Below, piece after piece: positions 23,154 to 31,144 of a DNA stretch of 54,766 nucleotides. Position 1 is the stretch's first letter. Each line of letters begins with the position of its first letter. The stretch is from Solirubrobacter taibaiensis. GTDB lineage: Bacteria; Actinomycetota; Thermoleophilia; Solirubrobacterales; Solirubrobacteraceae. A model generated the notes under the pieces. It saw only the letters and a list, made by a program, of their open reading frames with translations, searched no databases and had not been told where the DNA came from. A program made the translations under genes and the position numbers. The stretch is from contig JAPDDQ010000050.1 of NCBI GenBank assembly GCA_027587225.1, positions 1-54,766 on the forward strand, written 5' to 3'.

Positions 23154-24697
23154 CAGCAGCCACTCGGCCTGGTCGTGGTCCAGTTGCCGTTCGAACCGGT
23201 CGGCGGGATCTCGCGCGTGTCGGCCTGCGCGGTCTTGGTGTTGTCGTAGTGGGGCTTGCCCGAAGTGCCGTCGGTCGTCCACCAGGAGCCGCTGTCGTTC
23301 AAGCAGACCTTGTAGGTGCCGAACGGCAGGCCGGGGTCGAAGTCCGTGCTGTTCTGGACAACCCAGTTGCGGGTTGCGGTCGCGGCGACGGGGCTGGGCA
23401 GGGTGGAGCCCCAAGTGCCGCCCGGCCACGTCTTGACGCCCATCTGCGTGCCCTGGAAGTCGTCGCAGCTGTCGGCGCCGACTTTCTGGAGGTAGAAGAA
23501 AACCTTGACGTTCGACGCGTCGACGCTCGCCGACGAGGAGCTCGCCGTCGCGCGGAGGCGGAGGTTGACGGCCGGCTGGTAGACGGTGGCCACCTGCGGC
23601 TGCGGCTTGGCGGGATCGCCGATGACCGCCGCGGCCGTGTTCGTCGTCGAGAAGTAGTTCGTCAGGCCGACCTTGACCGGGCTCTGGATCGCGCAGGTGC
23701 CCGTGAAGTAGCTGTAGGCGGTGGTGAACGGGAAGAGCTTGCTCGGCTCGACCGTGGCGGACGGCGTGGACGGCGTGTAGGTCCGCAACGTGCTCTGGTC
23801 GGCGGAGTTGTCGGAGATCGCGACCGCCTTGGACGGGTAGGTCGTGGCGCTGGTGCTGAACGTCGTGCCCGGCCGCAGGGTCTTGACGTTGACCTGCATG
23901 TTGACCGCGATGTCGTAGCTCATCGTCACGACGTTCACGAGGTTCGGCGAGACCGTGGTGGTCACCGTGGAGTCCTGCTCGGCGGCGCGGTCGACGTAGC
24001 CCGGCTTGTTGATGTTCACCGTGTAGGTGCCGCTCTCGATGCCCACGAACAGGGCGCAGCCGTCACCGTTGGTCGTGCCCGGGTAGCTGCGGCCCGTCTT
24101 CGCGTTGGTCGCGGTCACCGCGACGTTCGCGACGCCGACGTTGCGCGCCGTGAGCACCTTGACGACGAGGGAGCCACTGACGGGCGGCGAGACGAGCGAC
24201 TCGATCTTGGCCGGCGCGATCCGGACGCCGACCATCGCCGAGGTCACGGTCGAGACGATGCGCAGGTACTCGTTCTGCTTGGCGCCGGCGGCGCCGCAGC
24301 CCGTGGTCGGGGTGCCGTCGTCGACCTGAAGCGTGACCTGCGAGTTGACGTTGTAGTTGACGCCGTCGACGTTGAGCGTCCGATTGATCTTGGCGTCGTC
24401 GACCTTGAGACCCACCAGCTTGGTCAGCTCGTCGAAGCGATACGAGCGCAGGCGCTCCTGGTCCTGCTCGGCGAGGGACGCGGACACGGCCCGGGCGCGT
24501 TCACGGGCGGTGGAGGCGGTCGCGCCATCGATGCCGGCGAACACCGCCAGCGCGATGATCGCGAGCACGGCGGCGGAGACGATCACCTCGATGACGGCGA
24601 AGCCGTCTTGATGGCGTGCGTGGGTCATCACGCACTTCATCGGCTGCTGCGACCCCCGAGTTGAGCCGGATGGGGTCTTCGCCGGACGGCGGGTCAC
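23153..24697 (-). CDS. PilV-like minor pilin with large carboxypeptidase-like extension
   Basis: The prepilin segment HQDG/FAVIEVIVSAAVLAIIALAVF has Glu at +5. It is followed by about 150 residues of minor-pilin type, then a domain around SLVVKVLTARNVGVANVAVTATNA...GTYTVNINKPGYVD. That domain resembles the carboxypeptidase regulatory/SpaA-like beta-sandwich folds seen in adhesins. The remaining 250 residues are Thr/Ser-rich. ATG 24697 overlaps the stop of the preceding pilin (ATGA). ATG 24628 would give a 9-residue leader instead of 32 and fits pilins better. At 514 aa it is far longer than usual PilV. Confidence 0.8.
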   Translation of the reverse strand: MTRRPAKTPSGSTRGSQQPMKCVMTHARHQDGFAVIEVIVSAAVLAIIALAVFAGIDGATASTARERARAVSASLAEQDQERLRSYRFDELTKLVGLKVDDAKINRTLNVDGVNYNVNSQVTLQVDDGTPTTGCGAAGAKQNEYLRIVSTVTSAMVGVRIAPAKIESLVSPPVSGSLVVKVLTARNVGVANVAVTATNAKTGRSYPGTTNGDGCALFVGIESGTYTVNINKPGYVDRAAEQDSTVTTTVSPNLVNVVTMSYDIAVNMQVNVKTLRPGTTFSTSATTYPSKAVAISDNSADQSTLRTYTPSTPSATVEPSKLFPFTTAYSYFTGTCAIQSPVKVGLTNYFSTTNTAAAVIGDPAKPQPQVATVYQPAVNLRLRATASSSSASVDASNVKVFFYLQKVGADSCDDFQGTQMGVKTWPGGTWGSTLPSPVAATATRNWVVQNSTDFDPGLPFGTYKVCLNDSGSWWTTDGTSGKPHYDNTKTAQADTREIPPTGSNGNWTTTRPSGC

Positions 24698-25125
24698 CAG
24701 CGGTTGCCGCGCGCGTCGAGCGCGTCGTGGCAGCCGCCGGTCCCGGCGGGGGCGCAGTCGCGCGTGAGCTCGCCGTCGGCGGCGCGGGAGATCGAGTACG
24801 TGGTGCCCGTGACCGAGTCGACGCTCACCGTGAACGTCTTGCCGGCGCCCGTGACGGCCAGGCCGCGGGCAGCGTCGAGCGACTTCTCGAGCTTGATCAG
24901 CTCCGCCGGGGAGAGGTCGGTGTAGCCGTCCTGGTCGGTGCCGTACGCCGTCGCGGCCTTGGCCGCCGTCACGACCGCGGTCTTCGCGTGGGCCTCGTGC
25001 GCTTTGTCCCTTTGGGTCAGCAGCAGCGGGATCGCGATCGCCATCAGGACGCCGAGGATCAGGATCGTGACGAGCAGCTCGACGAGCGTGAACCCGTCAT
25101 CGGCGCGGAGGCGGTGTCGCAACAT
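24694..25125 (-). CDS. Second type IV pilin (prepilin)
   Basis: This 143-aa pilin has leader MLRHRLRADDG, cleavage before FTLVELLVTILILGVLMAIAIP with Glu at +5, and a C-terminal Cys loop (CAPAGTGGC) like that of PilA at 19689. It heads the operon of three minor-pilin-like genes and is preceded by a sigma-28-like promoter with only 9 bases to the ATG. It may be a minor shaft pilin or the major subunit of a separate pilus; the lack of a riboswitch leader sets it apart from PilA. Confidence 0.93.
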   Translation of the reverse strand: MLRHRLRADDGFTLVELLVTILILGVLMAIAIPLLLTQRDKAHEAHAKTAVVTAAKAATAYGTDQDGYTDLSPAELIKLEKSLDAARGLAVTGAGKTFTVSVDSVTGTTYSISRAADGELTRDCAPAGTGGCHDALDARGNRW

Positions 25126-25134
25126 GTCCCCGGG

Positions 25135-25161
25135 TCATCGACCGGGGGAGCGCGGGGTTTA
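25135..25161 (-). promoter_or_regulatory. Sigma-28/WhiG-type promoter of the second pilin cluster
   Basis: TAAA (25158-25161), exactly 15 bases, then GTCGATGA (25135-25142), 6/8 to GCCGATAA. The pilin ATG begins 9 bases later. The TAA stop of the upstream zinc-knuckle gene forms part of the -35 element. Confidence 0.6.
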
Positions 25162-25338
25162 GGAAGGGTTGTCGGCCGGGTGGCCTTCGCGCGCGGGCGA
25201 CTGGGCGTCCCGCGTGACGTCGAACCGCCCGCTGCCGTCGCACCACGGGCAGCGCACGCGATGGGGTTCGCCGCCGAGGCCGGAGATCAGCTCGCCGCTG
25301 CCGCGGCAGGCGGTACAGGTACCGGGATCGTGCTCCAT
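25159..25338 (-). CDS. Small double zinc-knuckle (DnaJ-like) protein
   Basis: A 59-aa protein starting MEHDPGTCTACRGSGELI holds two CxxC motifs, CTACRGSG and CPWCDGSGRF, 19 residues apart. This is the CxxCxGxG pattern of the DnaJ cysteine-rich zinc domain reduced to a single zinc site. Small proteins of this type are common in actinobacteria with no known role; RNA- or protein-binding is plausible. It begins 16 bases after the stop of the upstream gene, with which it is probably co-transcribed. Its stop codon overlaps the pilin promoter. Confidence 0.75.
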   Translation of the reverse strand: MEHDPGTCTACRGSGELISGLGGEPHRVRCPWCDGSGRFDVTRDAQSPAREGHPADNPS

Positions 25339-25354
25339 TGGGCGTGCAGGGTAC

Positions 25355-26020
25355 TCAGAAGCCGGGCGGAGCCACCGAACTGCTGCGCGTCTGCGGGCTG
25401 CTGGCGATCGTCGGGTCGGCGGATTGGTCGGTCGGGAGCGACCGGCGCATCGTCGGCGGCACCTCGCGGTCGGTCAGCGGGCGGAGCAGGCCGTAGGCGC
25501 GGAACGCGGTCTCGGCGTTGGTGGCCTCGGCGACCCGGAACAGGATGCCCGGGATGGCGGGCACGCCGAGCGGGGAGCGGGCGGCGAGCGCCTCGAACGC
25601 CTTCGGGTCCATCGTCGGCTTGAGCTGCTCGGCCGTGAGCGGCTTGGTGAACAGCAGGGCGCCGCTGGGTGCGGCGTCCTCATCGCCCACGACGGTCAGC
25701 GCCGAGCCGCCGATGCTCGTCCACAACCAGCCCTCGATGCCCTGCTCACGCGGGACGACGGCGGTCGCGCTGAGCCGTTTGAGGATCGGGAAGCGGCCCA
25801 CCTGGCCCTTGGCCTTCGCGCTGCCGCGGTCGACCATCCCCAGGTGCAGCTGCCCCAGCGTGAGGTTGAGCGGGGTGTGGAAGAACCCGTCGACCTCGAG
25901 CGTGGCGCCGGCCGGGTTGATGCGCAGCGCGTCCGGGGCCAGGCGCCGGCCTGACTCGAACTGGATCGTGAGCGTCCGGCCTGCAGGGTTGCCGCCGGCC
26001 GGCGGTGGAGCGGAAGGCAT
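25355..26020 (-). CDS. Conserved hypothetical protein
   Basis: This 221-aa protein has no signal peptide or membrane helix. The N-terminal third (RTLTIQFESGRRLAPDALRI, VDGFFHTPLNLTLGQLHLG) looks beta-rich. The middle (PILKRLSATAVVPREQGIEGWLWTS) holds two Trp. The C-terminus is Pro/Ser-rich and probably disordered. I recognise no family. ATG 26020 overlaps the stop of the acetyltransferase gene by one base, so it belongs to the operon 27146-25159. Confidence 0.6.
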   Translation of the reverse strand: MPSAPPPAGGNPAGRTLTIQFESGRRLAPDALRINPAGATLEVDGFFHTPLNLTLGQLHLGMVDRGSAKAKGQVGRFPILKRLSATAVVPREQGIEGWLWTSIGGSALTVVGDEDAAPSGALLFTKPLTAEQLKPTMDPKAFEALAARSPLGVPAIPGILFRVAEATNAETAFRAYGLLRPLTDREVPPTMRRSLPTDQSADPTIASSPQTRSSSVAPPGF

Positions 26021-26526
26021 TACAGGGCCGAATCGTAGTCGCGCGCTTCGCCGAGCAGGCGTTCCACCAGGACGGTGTCGACCCAGCGGCCGTCGAGCTT
26101 CGCGTGGCGGCGTTGGATGCCGACCTCCGTGAAGCCCGTCTTGTGGTGCAGTGCCCGGGAAGCCGTGTTGGTGGCGAAGACCCGGCTGGTGAGCTTGTGG
26201 TAACCGGCCTGCTCGGCGGCGTCGGCGAGGGCGTTCAAGAGCGTCGAGCCGACACTTCGGCCGCGGGCGTCCGATGAGACGTAGACGGTGTGCTCCCCCA
26301 CGCCCGCGTAGGCCTCGCGGGTGGAGTAGGCGGAGACGCGAGCAAAGCCCAGGATCGTGTCGCCGTCGGCGGCGACCAGGAACGGGCCGCGGGCGTCGAG
26401 CCAGTCCACGACCTCGTCTGGGGTCCGGGGGCGGGTTTCGAACGTGGCCTGGCGCTCCGCGATCCCGTGGTTGTAGATCGCGACGATCTGCTGGGCGTCC
26501 GTGGCCGTGGCGGGGCGGATCGTCAT
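26020..26526 (-). CDS. GNAT N-acetyltransferase, phosphinothricin acetyltransferase-like
   Basis: This 168-aa GNAT protein starts MTIRPATATDAQQIVAIYNH and has the typical order of this subgroup: EVVDWLDARGPFLVA, GFARVSAYSTREAY, the acetyl-CoA loop DARGRSVGSTLLNAL and ATNTASRALHHKTGFTEVGIQRRHAKLDGRWVDTV. The last block marks the Pat/Bar/YncA branch, which acetylates small amino compounds. The actual substrate is not predictable. It overlaps its neighbours on both sides by 1-4 bases. Confidence 0.88.
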   Translation of the reverse strand: MTIRPATATDAQQIVAIYNHGIAERQATFETRPRTPDEVVDWLDARGPFLVAADGDTILGFARVSAYSTREAYAGVGEHTVYVSSDARGRSVGSTLLNALADAAEQAGYHKLTSRVFATNTASRALHHKTGFTEVGIQRRHAKLDGRWVDTVLVERLLGEARDYDSAL

Positions 26527-27146
26527 GCCGCCTGCACCTCCTCGAGCGCCTTCTCGAGCTTGGTGATCTCGGCGGTCAACTGCGCACGGCGGGTGCGGAG
26601 CTCGGTCAGGTCTGTGGTCTGCTGGGGCAGGGTCGCAAGGTGCTGGTTGAGATCGTCCAGGCGCCGTTGCAGCGTGGCACGCGCGCCCCGGTCGAGGACG
26701 TATTCGCCGGGCCGCGCGCCCTTGCGCACCGCCGGTGAGCGGGTGATCTGCGTCAGGAACACGGCCAGCGGGTCCTTCCCGGCCACTTCATGACCGGCTT
26801 GGGTGAGGAGGTCGAACCACTCCCGGTAGTGCAGCGCATCGCGGCCGGAGGCGACGAGCAGCGCCACCGCCGTGGTCCGGATCGCGGGGCCGCGCAGCGC
26901 CCGTGAGTCGTCCTGTTTCGGGACCTCGGGCGGCAGGTCGGGCTCCGGGGTATCCCGCTCCCCCCTGGGTGTTGTGGCCAGGTCGTCGAGGCGGGCGGTC
27001 AGCGCGTCGATCTCCGCCATGCCCGCCTCGATCCGCGCGAGCGAGGCGCGCAAGGCGTCCGCCTCGCGGGCGAGCTGGGCGCGTTGGCGCTCGAGCGTCT
27101 CGCGCTCGGCGACGACGGCGCGCAGGAGGCGGGGTGACGGTCCCAT
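26523..27146 (-). CDS. Coiled-coil protein with HARE-HTH-like domain
   Basis: This 207-aa protein has a long coiled coil at residues 8-60 (ERETLERQRAQLAREADALRAS) and a linker. A domain at about 85-150 (AIRTTAVALLVASGRDALHYREWFDLLTQAG...GEYVLDRGA) has the HARE-HTH shape: a helix, LHYREW, and a final Gly-x-Tyr strand. A second coiled coil ends the protein. HARE-HTH domains link DNA recognition to chromatin or restriction functions; no enzyme domain is present here. ATG 27146 is preferred over a GTG at 27314. It could act on DNA as a structural or regulatory protein. Confidence 0.6.
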   Translation of the reverse strand: MGPSPRLLRAVVAERETLERQRAQLAREADALRASLARIEAGMAEIDALTARLDDLATTPRGERDTPEPDLPPEVPKQDDSRALRGPAIRTTAVALLVASGRDALHYREWFDLLTQAGHEVAGKDPLAVFLTQITRSPAVRKGARPGEYVLDRGARATLQRRLDDLNQHLATLPQQTTDLTELRTRRAQLTAEITKLEKALEEVQAA

Positions 27147-27196
27147 CGGTGTGAGCCGTTCTACACGGCGCGGTCGCCGAGACCCCACGTGGGGCT

Positions 27197-27283
27197 GTGC
27201 AGAACCTGTGCGTATCTCGCGATTTCGACCACTACGCGGTGCACAAGGTTGTGCGTAGCGAAGGCTTTCTGCGCAAAGTGCAG
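27197..27283. promoter_or_regulatory. Cluster of three related dyad symmetries in a divergent intergenic region
   Basis: The 218-base space between divergent genes holds three similar sites: GTGCAGAACCTGTGC (27197-27211), the perfect dyad GCACAAGGTTGTGC (27241-27254) and CTGCGCAAAGTGCAG (27269-27283). A separate palindrome CCCCACGTGGGG lies at 27183-27194. They look like binding sites of one regulator; which one is unknown. Confidence 0.45.
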
Positions 27284-27364
27284 GGGGATTTCGTTCCGTC
27301 CGGAGGCGGCGCAACGCTACGCGGCCCTACGTGGATCCGTGTAGCACCCGGAAGGAGCTGTCGC

Positions 27365-27535
27365 ATGCCTCGCCCGACGTCCCCCAACCCTTCGCCACGC
27401 CCGGAAGAGCACCTGCTCCGCGGCGACCTGAGCGCGCTGATCGCGCTCGGGCTCGTCGAGGAACGCATCGAGCCGCAGGGGCCTGTCTACGCCCTCACCG
27501 ACCTCGGCCGGCACACGCCCGAGTTCGGGGATTAG
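27365..27535 (+). CDS. Small protein of 56 residues
   Basis: ATG 27365 follows a good Shine-Dalgarno sequence (AAGGAG, 8 bases away). The product reads MPRPTSPNPSPRPEEHLLRG, then DLSALIALGLVEERIEPQGP and a TDLGRHTPEF end. The second half resembles the wing of small winged-helix proteins (helix, then GLVEERI...YALTDLG), but too little is present for a full domain. It stands 9 bases before the DUF2277 gene and is probably co-transcribed with it. Confidence 0.6.
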   Translation: MPRPTSPNPSPRPEEHLLRGDLSALIALGLVEERIEPQGPVYALTDLGRHTPEFGD

Positions 27536-27544
27536 GCTGAAGGG

Positions 27545-27810
<266 letters not shown>

Positions 27811-27814
<4 letters not shown>

Positions 27815-28581
27815 CGGCCGAGAAACGCCTGCAAGGAGGTCGGTTCGCGGCCGATGAGCTCGCGCACGTCGTCGGACACGTGCGCGAGGGACCCGTCGCG
27901 GATGGCCTGGTAGGACGAGACCCAGCCGGCGACCTCCCAGTGCGGTGCGTTGTACGAGGCGCGTGAGGCGTAGGCCTCCTCGTCGGTCTCGTCCACGTAT
28001 TCGGCGCCCAGCCGCTCGGCGACCTCGGCGAGCGAGAACGCGGACGGGCCCGTGAGGTCGAACGTCTCCCCGTCACGTGGCGCTCGCAACACGGCCACCG
28101 CTGCCCCCGCGACGTCGTCGCGCAGGATCGCGGAGACGCGGCCGTCGCCCGCCGGGCCGCGGATCACGCCGTCGACGGCCATGCCCGGGATGAAGTCCAT
28201 GTACAGGTTCATGCGCAGGAACGTCCAGGTCACGCCGCTCGCGCGGATGTGCTCCTCGGTGGCCCAGTGGTCGCGGGCGAGCGTGAACGTCGCGTCGGGC
28301 GCGGCGTTGAAGAACGAGAGGTAGACGATCCGCGCCACGCCGGCCGCCACGGCCGCGTCGACCGCGGTCTTGTGCTGCTGGACGCGGTCGGCGGACTCGC
28401 CGGCCGGGATCAGGAACACGGTCTCGACGCCCGTGAAGGCGGCGCGCATGCCGTCGAAGTCGCCGTAGCCGGCCGCGAGCCGCGCTTCGCCGTGCGGGCG
28501 GCGCGTGATCAGGATGGGGTCGTCGAGGCCGGCGACGACGCGGCGCCCGATCTCCCCCGTGGCTCCGGTGACGGCGATCAC
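27811..28581 (-). CDS. NmrA-like NAD(P)-binding protein
   Basis: This 256-aa atypical short-chain dehydrogenase has the N-terminal Rossmann motif VTGATGEIGRRVV, AGVARIVYLSFFNAAPDATF in the middle and TWTFLRMNLYMDFIPG as in NAD(P)H:quinone oxidoreductase/NmrA regulators. The usual catalytic Tyr-x-x-x-Lys is absent, so it may sense redox state or reduce quinones. GTG 28581 overlaps the stop of the SDR gene (GTGA), indicating one operon. Confidence 0.87.
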
Positions 28582-29351
28582 GGCAGGATGTGGTCGACGT
28601 AGCCGCCGTCCACCCGCACGGCGCCGCCGGTGGTGGCGGACGCGAGATCGGAGCTCAGGTAGGCGACGAGGTTCGCGATCTCGTCGGGCTCGATCAGGCG
28701 GCCGAGCAGCGAGTTCGGGCGATGCTCGGCCACGAACTTGCGCTGCGCGTCGTCCCACTCGAGCTCGGAGCCGACGAGCGAGTAGACGAAGTCCTCGACG
28801 CCCTCCGTGTGGGTGGGGCCGGCGATCACGGAGTTGACAGTGACGCCGCTGTTCTTCGCGGCCTTCGCGAACCCGCGCGAGACGCCGAGCAGCGCGGTCT
28901 TGGTCACGCCGTAGTGGACCATCTCCTCCGGGATCACGACGGCGGAGTCGCTCGCCATGAACTGCACCCGCCCCCAGCCGCGCCCCATCATCCCCGGCAG
29001 GTACTGCCGCGTGAGCCGGATCGCCGACATCACGTTGACGTCCCAGAAGCGCTGCCAGGTGTCGTCGTCGATCTCCAAGACCGGCGTCGGCGCGAAGATC
29101 CCGAGGTTGTTGACCAGGATGTCGACGTCCGCGAGCGCGTCGAACACCCGCTGCGCACCCTCCGCGGTGCTGACGTCCGCCGCGACGCCTTCCACGCCCA
29201 GCTCGTCCGCGACGGCACGGACCTTCGCCTCGTCGCGCCCGTTGACGGTCACCGCCGCGCCGCACCCCGCGAGCTTCGCGGCGATCGCGCGGCCGATGCC
29301 CTGGGTCGAGCCGCTGATGAAGGCCCTACGGCCCGAGAGGTCGATGTCCAT
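28578..29351 (-). CDS. Short-chain dehydrogenase/reductase (SDR)
   Basis: This 257-aa classical SDR has the cofactor motif SGSTQGIGRAIA, the NNLGI segment, catalytic Ser in MASDSAVV, Tyr and Lys in HYGVTK, and C-terminal ATTGGAVRVDGGYVDHI. The Arg after the first strand (NGRDEAKV) suggests NADP preference. The substrate is unknown. It is paired with the NmrA-like protein and follows recD after 11 bases, though a shared transcript with recCBD need not mean a shared role. Confidence 0.9.
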   Translation of the reverse strand: MDIDLSGRRAFISGSTQGIGRAIAAKLAGCGAAVTVNGRDEAKVRAVADELGVEGVAADVSTAEGAQRVFDALADVDILVNNLGIFAPTPVLEIDDDTWQRFWDVNVMSAIRLTRQYLPGMMGRGWGRVQFMASDSAVVIPEEMVHYGVTKTALLGVSRGFAKAAKNSGVTVNSVIAGPTHTEGVEDFVYSLVGSELEWDDAQRKFVAEHRPNSLLGRLIEPDEIANLVAYLSSDLASATTGGAVRVDGGYVDHILP

Positions 29352-29362
29352 GCGGGTTCAGG

Positions 29363-31144
29363 CTACGCCCGCAGGCGGTCTCGCAGCCCGGAGGCGCGGG
29401 CGATCGGCCTTCCCACCGCGGCGCGCACCGACGTCTCGGTGCCGACCAGCACCAGCTCCTTCTGCGCCCGCGTCACCGCGGTGTAGAGCAGCTCGCGCGT
29501 GAGGATCGGCGAGGCCGCCGAGGGCAGCAGCACGACGGCCGTCTCGAACTGCGAGCCCTGGCTCTTGTGCACGGTCATCGCGTACACCGTGTCCACGGCG
29601 GAGAGCCGGGTGGGTGCGAACGTGACGACTTCGCCGCGGCGCTCGAACGCCGCGCTGACGCTGCCCGGCGCCGTGGCGACGACCACGCCCGTGTCGCCGT
29701 TGCGCAGGTGCAGCGAGTAGTCGTTCTCGGTCACCAGCAGCGGTCGCCCCGCGTACCAGCGGCCGCGTTCGAGCTCGCTCTCCAGCCACGCCTCGATCCG
29801 CGCCATCCACACCGCCACGCCGTACGAGCCGTGCCGGTGCGCGCACAGCACCCGGAACGCGCCGAGCGCCTTCAGCGCCCCCGCGGCGTCCCCGGCCCGC
29901 GCCGCGGCGATGACGGCCCGCGCCGCCGCCAGCGCGGCCGCTCGCACCTCCCCGAGCTTGTCCAGGGCGTCCGGCGCGGCGATGTCCACATCGATCCAGC
30001 GCACGCCCTCCGGCTCGGCGCGCAGGACGGACAGCACCTCCTCCGGCTGGTTGCGGCGGATCGCGGACGCGAGGTCGCCGATCCCGGCCCCGAAGCGGAA
30101 GACGTGGTCGAGCGCCACGACGCCTTCGCGCCCGGCCTCGACGATGTCGCTGAGCACGGCGCCGGCCTCGATCGAGGAGAGCTGGTCCGGGTCGCCGACC
30201 AGGATGAGCCGCGCCTCCGGTCGCACGGCCTCGACCAGCCGGGCCATCATCGACAGCGACACCATCGACGTCTCGTCGACGATCACGACCTCGTGCGGGA
30301 GCCGGTTGCCGCGATGGTGGCGACGGCGGTTCGTGCCGGGCCGGGCGCCGAGCAGCTTGTGCAGCGTCGAGGCGCTGAGGCCGAGCATGAACTCGCGCGC
30401 GGCCTCGAACCGCGGGTCGGCGGCGGCCTCGTGCACCGCCTCCTCCAGCCGCTGCGCCGCCTTGCCGGTCGGCGCGGCGAGCGCCACGAGCGGCGGCACC
30501 CCGCCGGACTGCTCGACCAGCAGCGCCAGGATCCGCGCCACGGTGGTCGTCTTGCCGGTGCCCGGACCGCCCGCGACGACCGCGAACCGCCGTCGTACCG
30601 CGGCCTCCGCCGCCGTGCGCTGGCTGTCGTCCGGCCCGCCCACGAACAACCGGTCCAGCCCGGCTTCGAGCACGTCGGCGCGCACGCTGGCGGCCCCGAA
30701 CGCGAGCAGGTCCTCGGCGACGCGGCACTCCTCGCGCCAGTAGCGATCCAGGTACAGCGACGAGCCGACGAGCCGCAGCGGCCGGTTCGGGAACCCGGCC
30801 TCACCGACCGCGACGAGCGGGCTCGCCGCCAGCCGGGCGAGCCAGTCCTCCGGCGAGGGCCAGGGCAACTCGGACAGGTCGATCTCCTCGTCCTCGCTGT
30901 CCACGCTGGCCGTCTCGGCGATCCGTCGCAGGTCCACGAACACGTGCCCGTGCCGGGGCGCGCGGACCGCGAGCGCCGCGGCCAGCGCGATCGCCTCGTC
31001 GGTCTCACCGGCCAGCGCCGTCAAGCGCATGGCCACGTGGACGTCGGCGGCGGCCAGCAGCCCGATGGCGTTGAACGGCTCCAGCAGCCCGTCCGCGCGG
31101 ACGGCGCGGCGGCCGTCGAACGGGTCCAGCTCCGGCACGCTCAT
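29363..31144 (-). CDS. recD: RecBCD helicase subunit RecD
   Basis: RecD is the 5'-3' helicase of the RecBCD double-strand-break repair nuclease. The 593-aa protein has an N-terminal RecD domain (DPFDGRRAVRADGLL), Walker A GGPGTGKTTT, motif Ia APTGKAAQRL, Walker B VIVDETSMVS, motif III LVGDPDQLSSI, and C-terminal AMTVHKSQGSQF plus LLYTAVTRAQKELVLVG. ATG 31144 overlaps the recB stop (ATGA). All helicase motifs appear intact. Confidence 0.96.
   Translation of the reverse strand: MSVPELDPFDGRRAVRADGLLEPFNAIGLLAAADVHVAMRLTALAGETDEAIALAAALAVRAPRHGHVFVDLRRIAETASVDSEDEEIDLSELPWPSPEDWLARLAASPLVAVGEAGFPNRPLRLVGSSLYLDRYWREECRVAEDLLAFGAASVRADVLEAGLDRLFVGGPDDSQRTAAEAAVRRRFAVVAGGPGTGKTTTVARILALLVEQSGGVPPLVALAAPTGKAAQRLEEAVHEAAADPRFEAAREFMLGLSASTLHKLLGARPGTNRRRHHRGNRLPHEVVIVDETSMVSLSMMARLVEAVRPEARLILVGDPDQLSSIEAGAVLSDIVEAGREGVVALDHVFRFGAGIGDLASAIRRNQPEEVLSVLRAEPEGVRWIDVDIAAPDALDKLGEVRAAALAAARAVIAAARAGDAAGALKALGAFRVLCAHRHGSYGVAVWMARIEAWLESELERGRWYAGRPLLVTENDYSLHLRNGDTGVVVATAPGSVSAAFERRGEVVTFAPTRLSAVDTVYAMTVHKSQGSQFETAVVLLPSAASPILTRELLYTAVTRAQKELVLVGTETSVRAAVGRPIARASGLRDRLRA

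Noticed and set aside
23154..23429. Long N-terminal extension of the PilW-like protein
   Set aside because: Residues before MRRLRSQDG are a shadow of the PilV-like gene; the prepilin leader marks the start at 23153.
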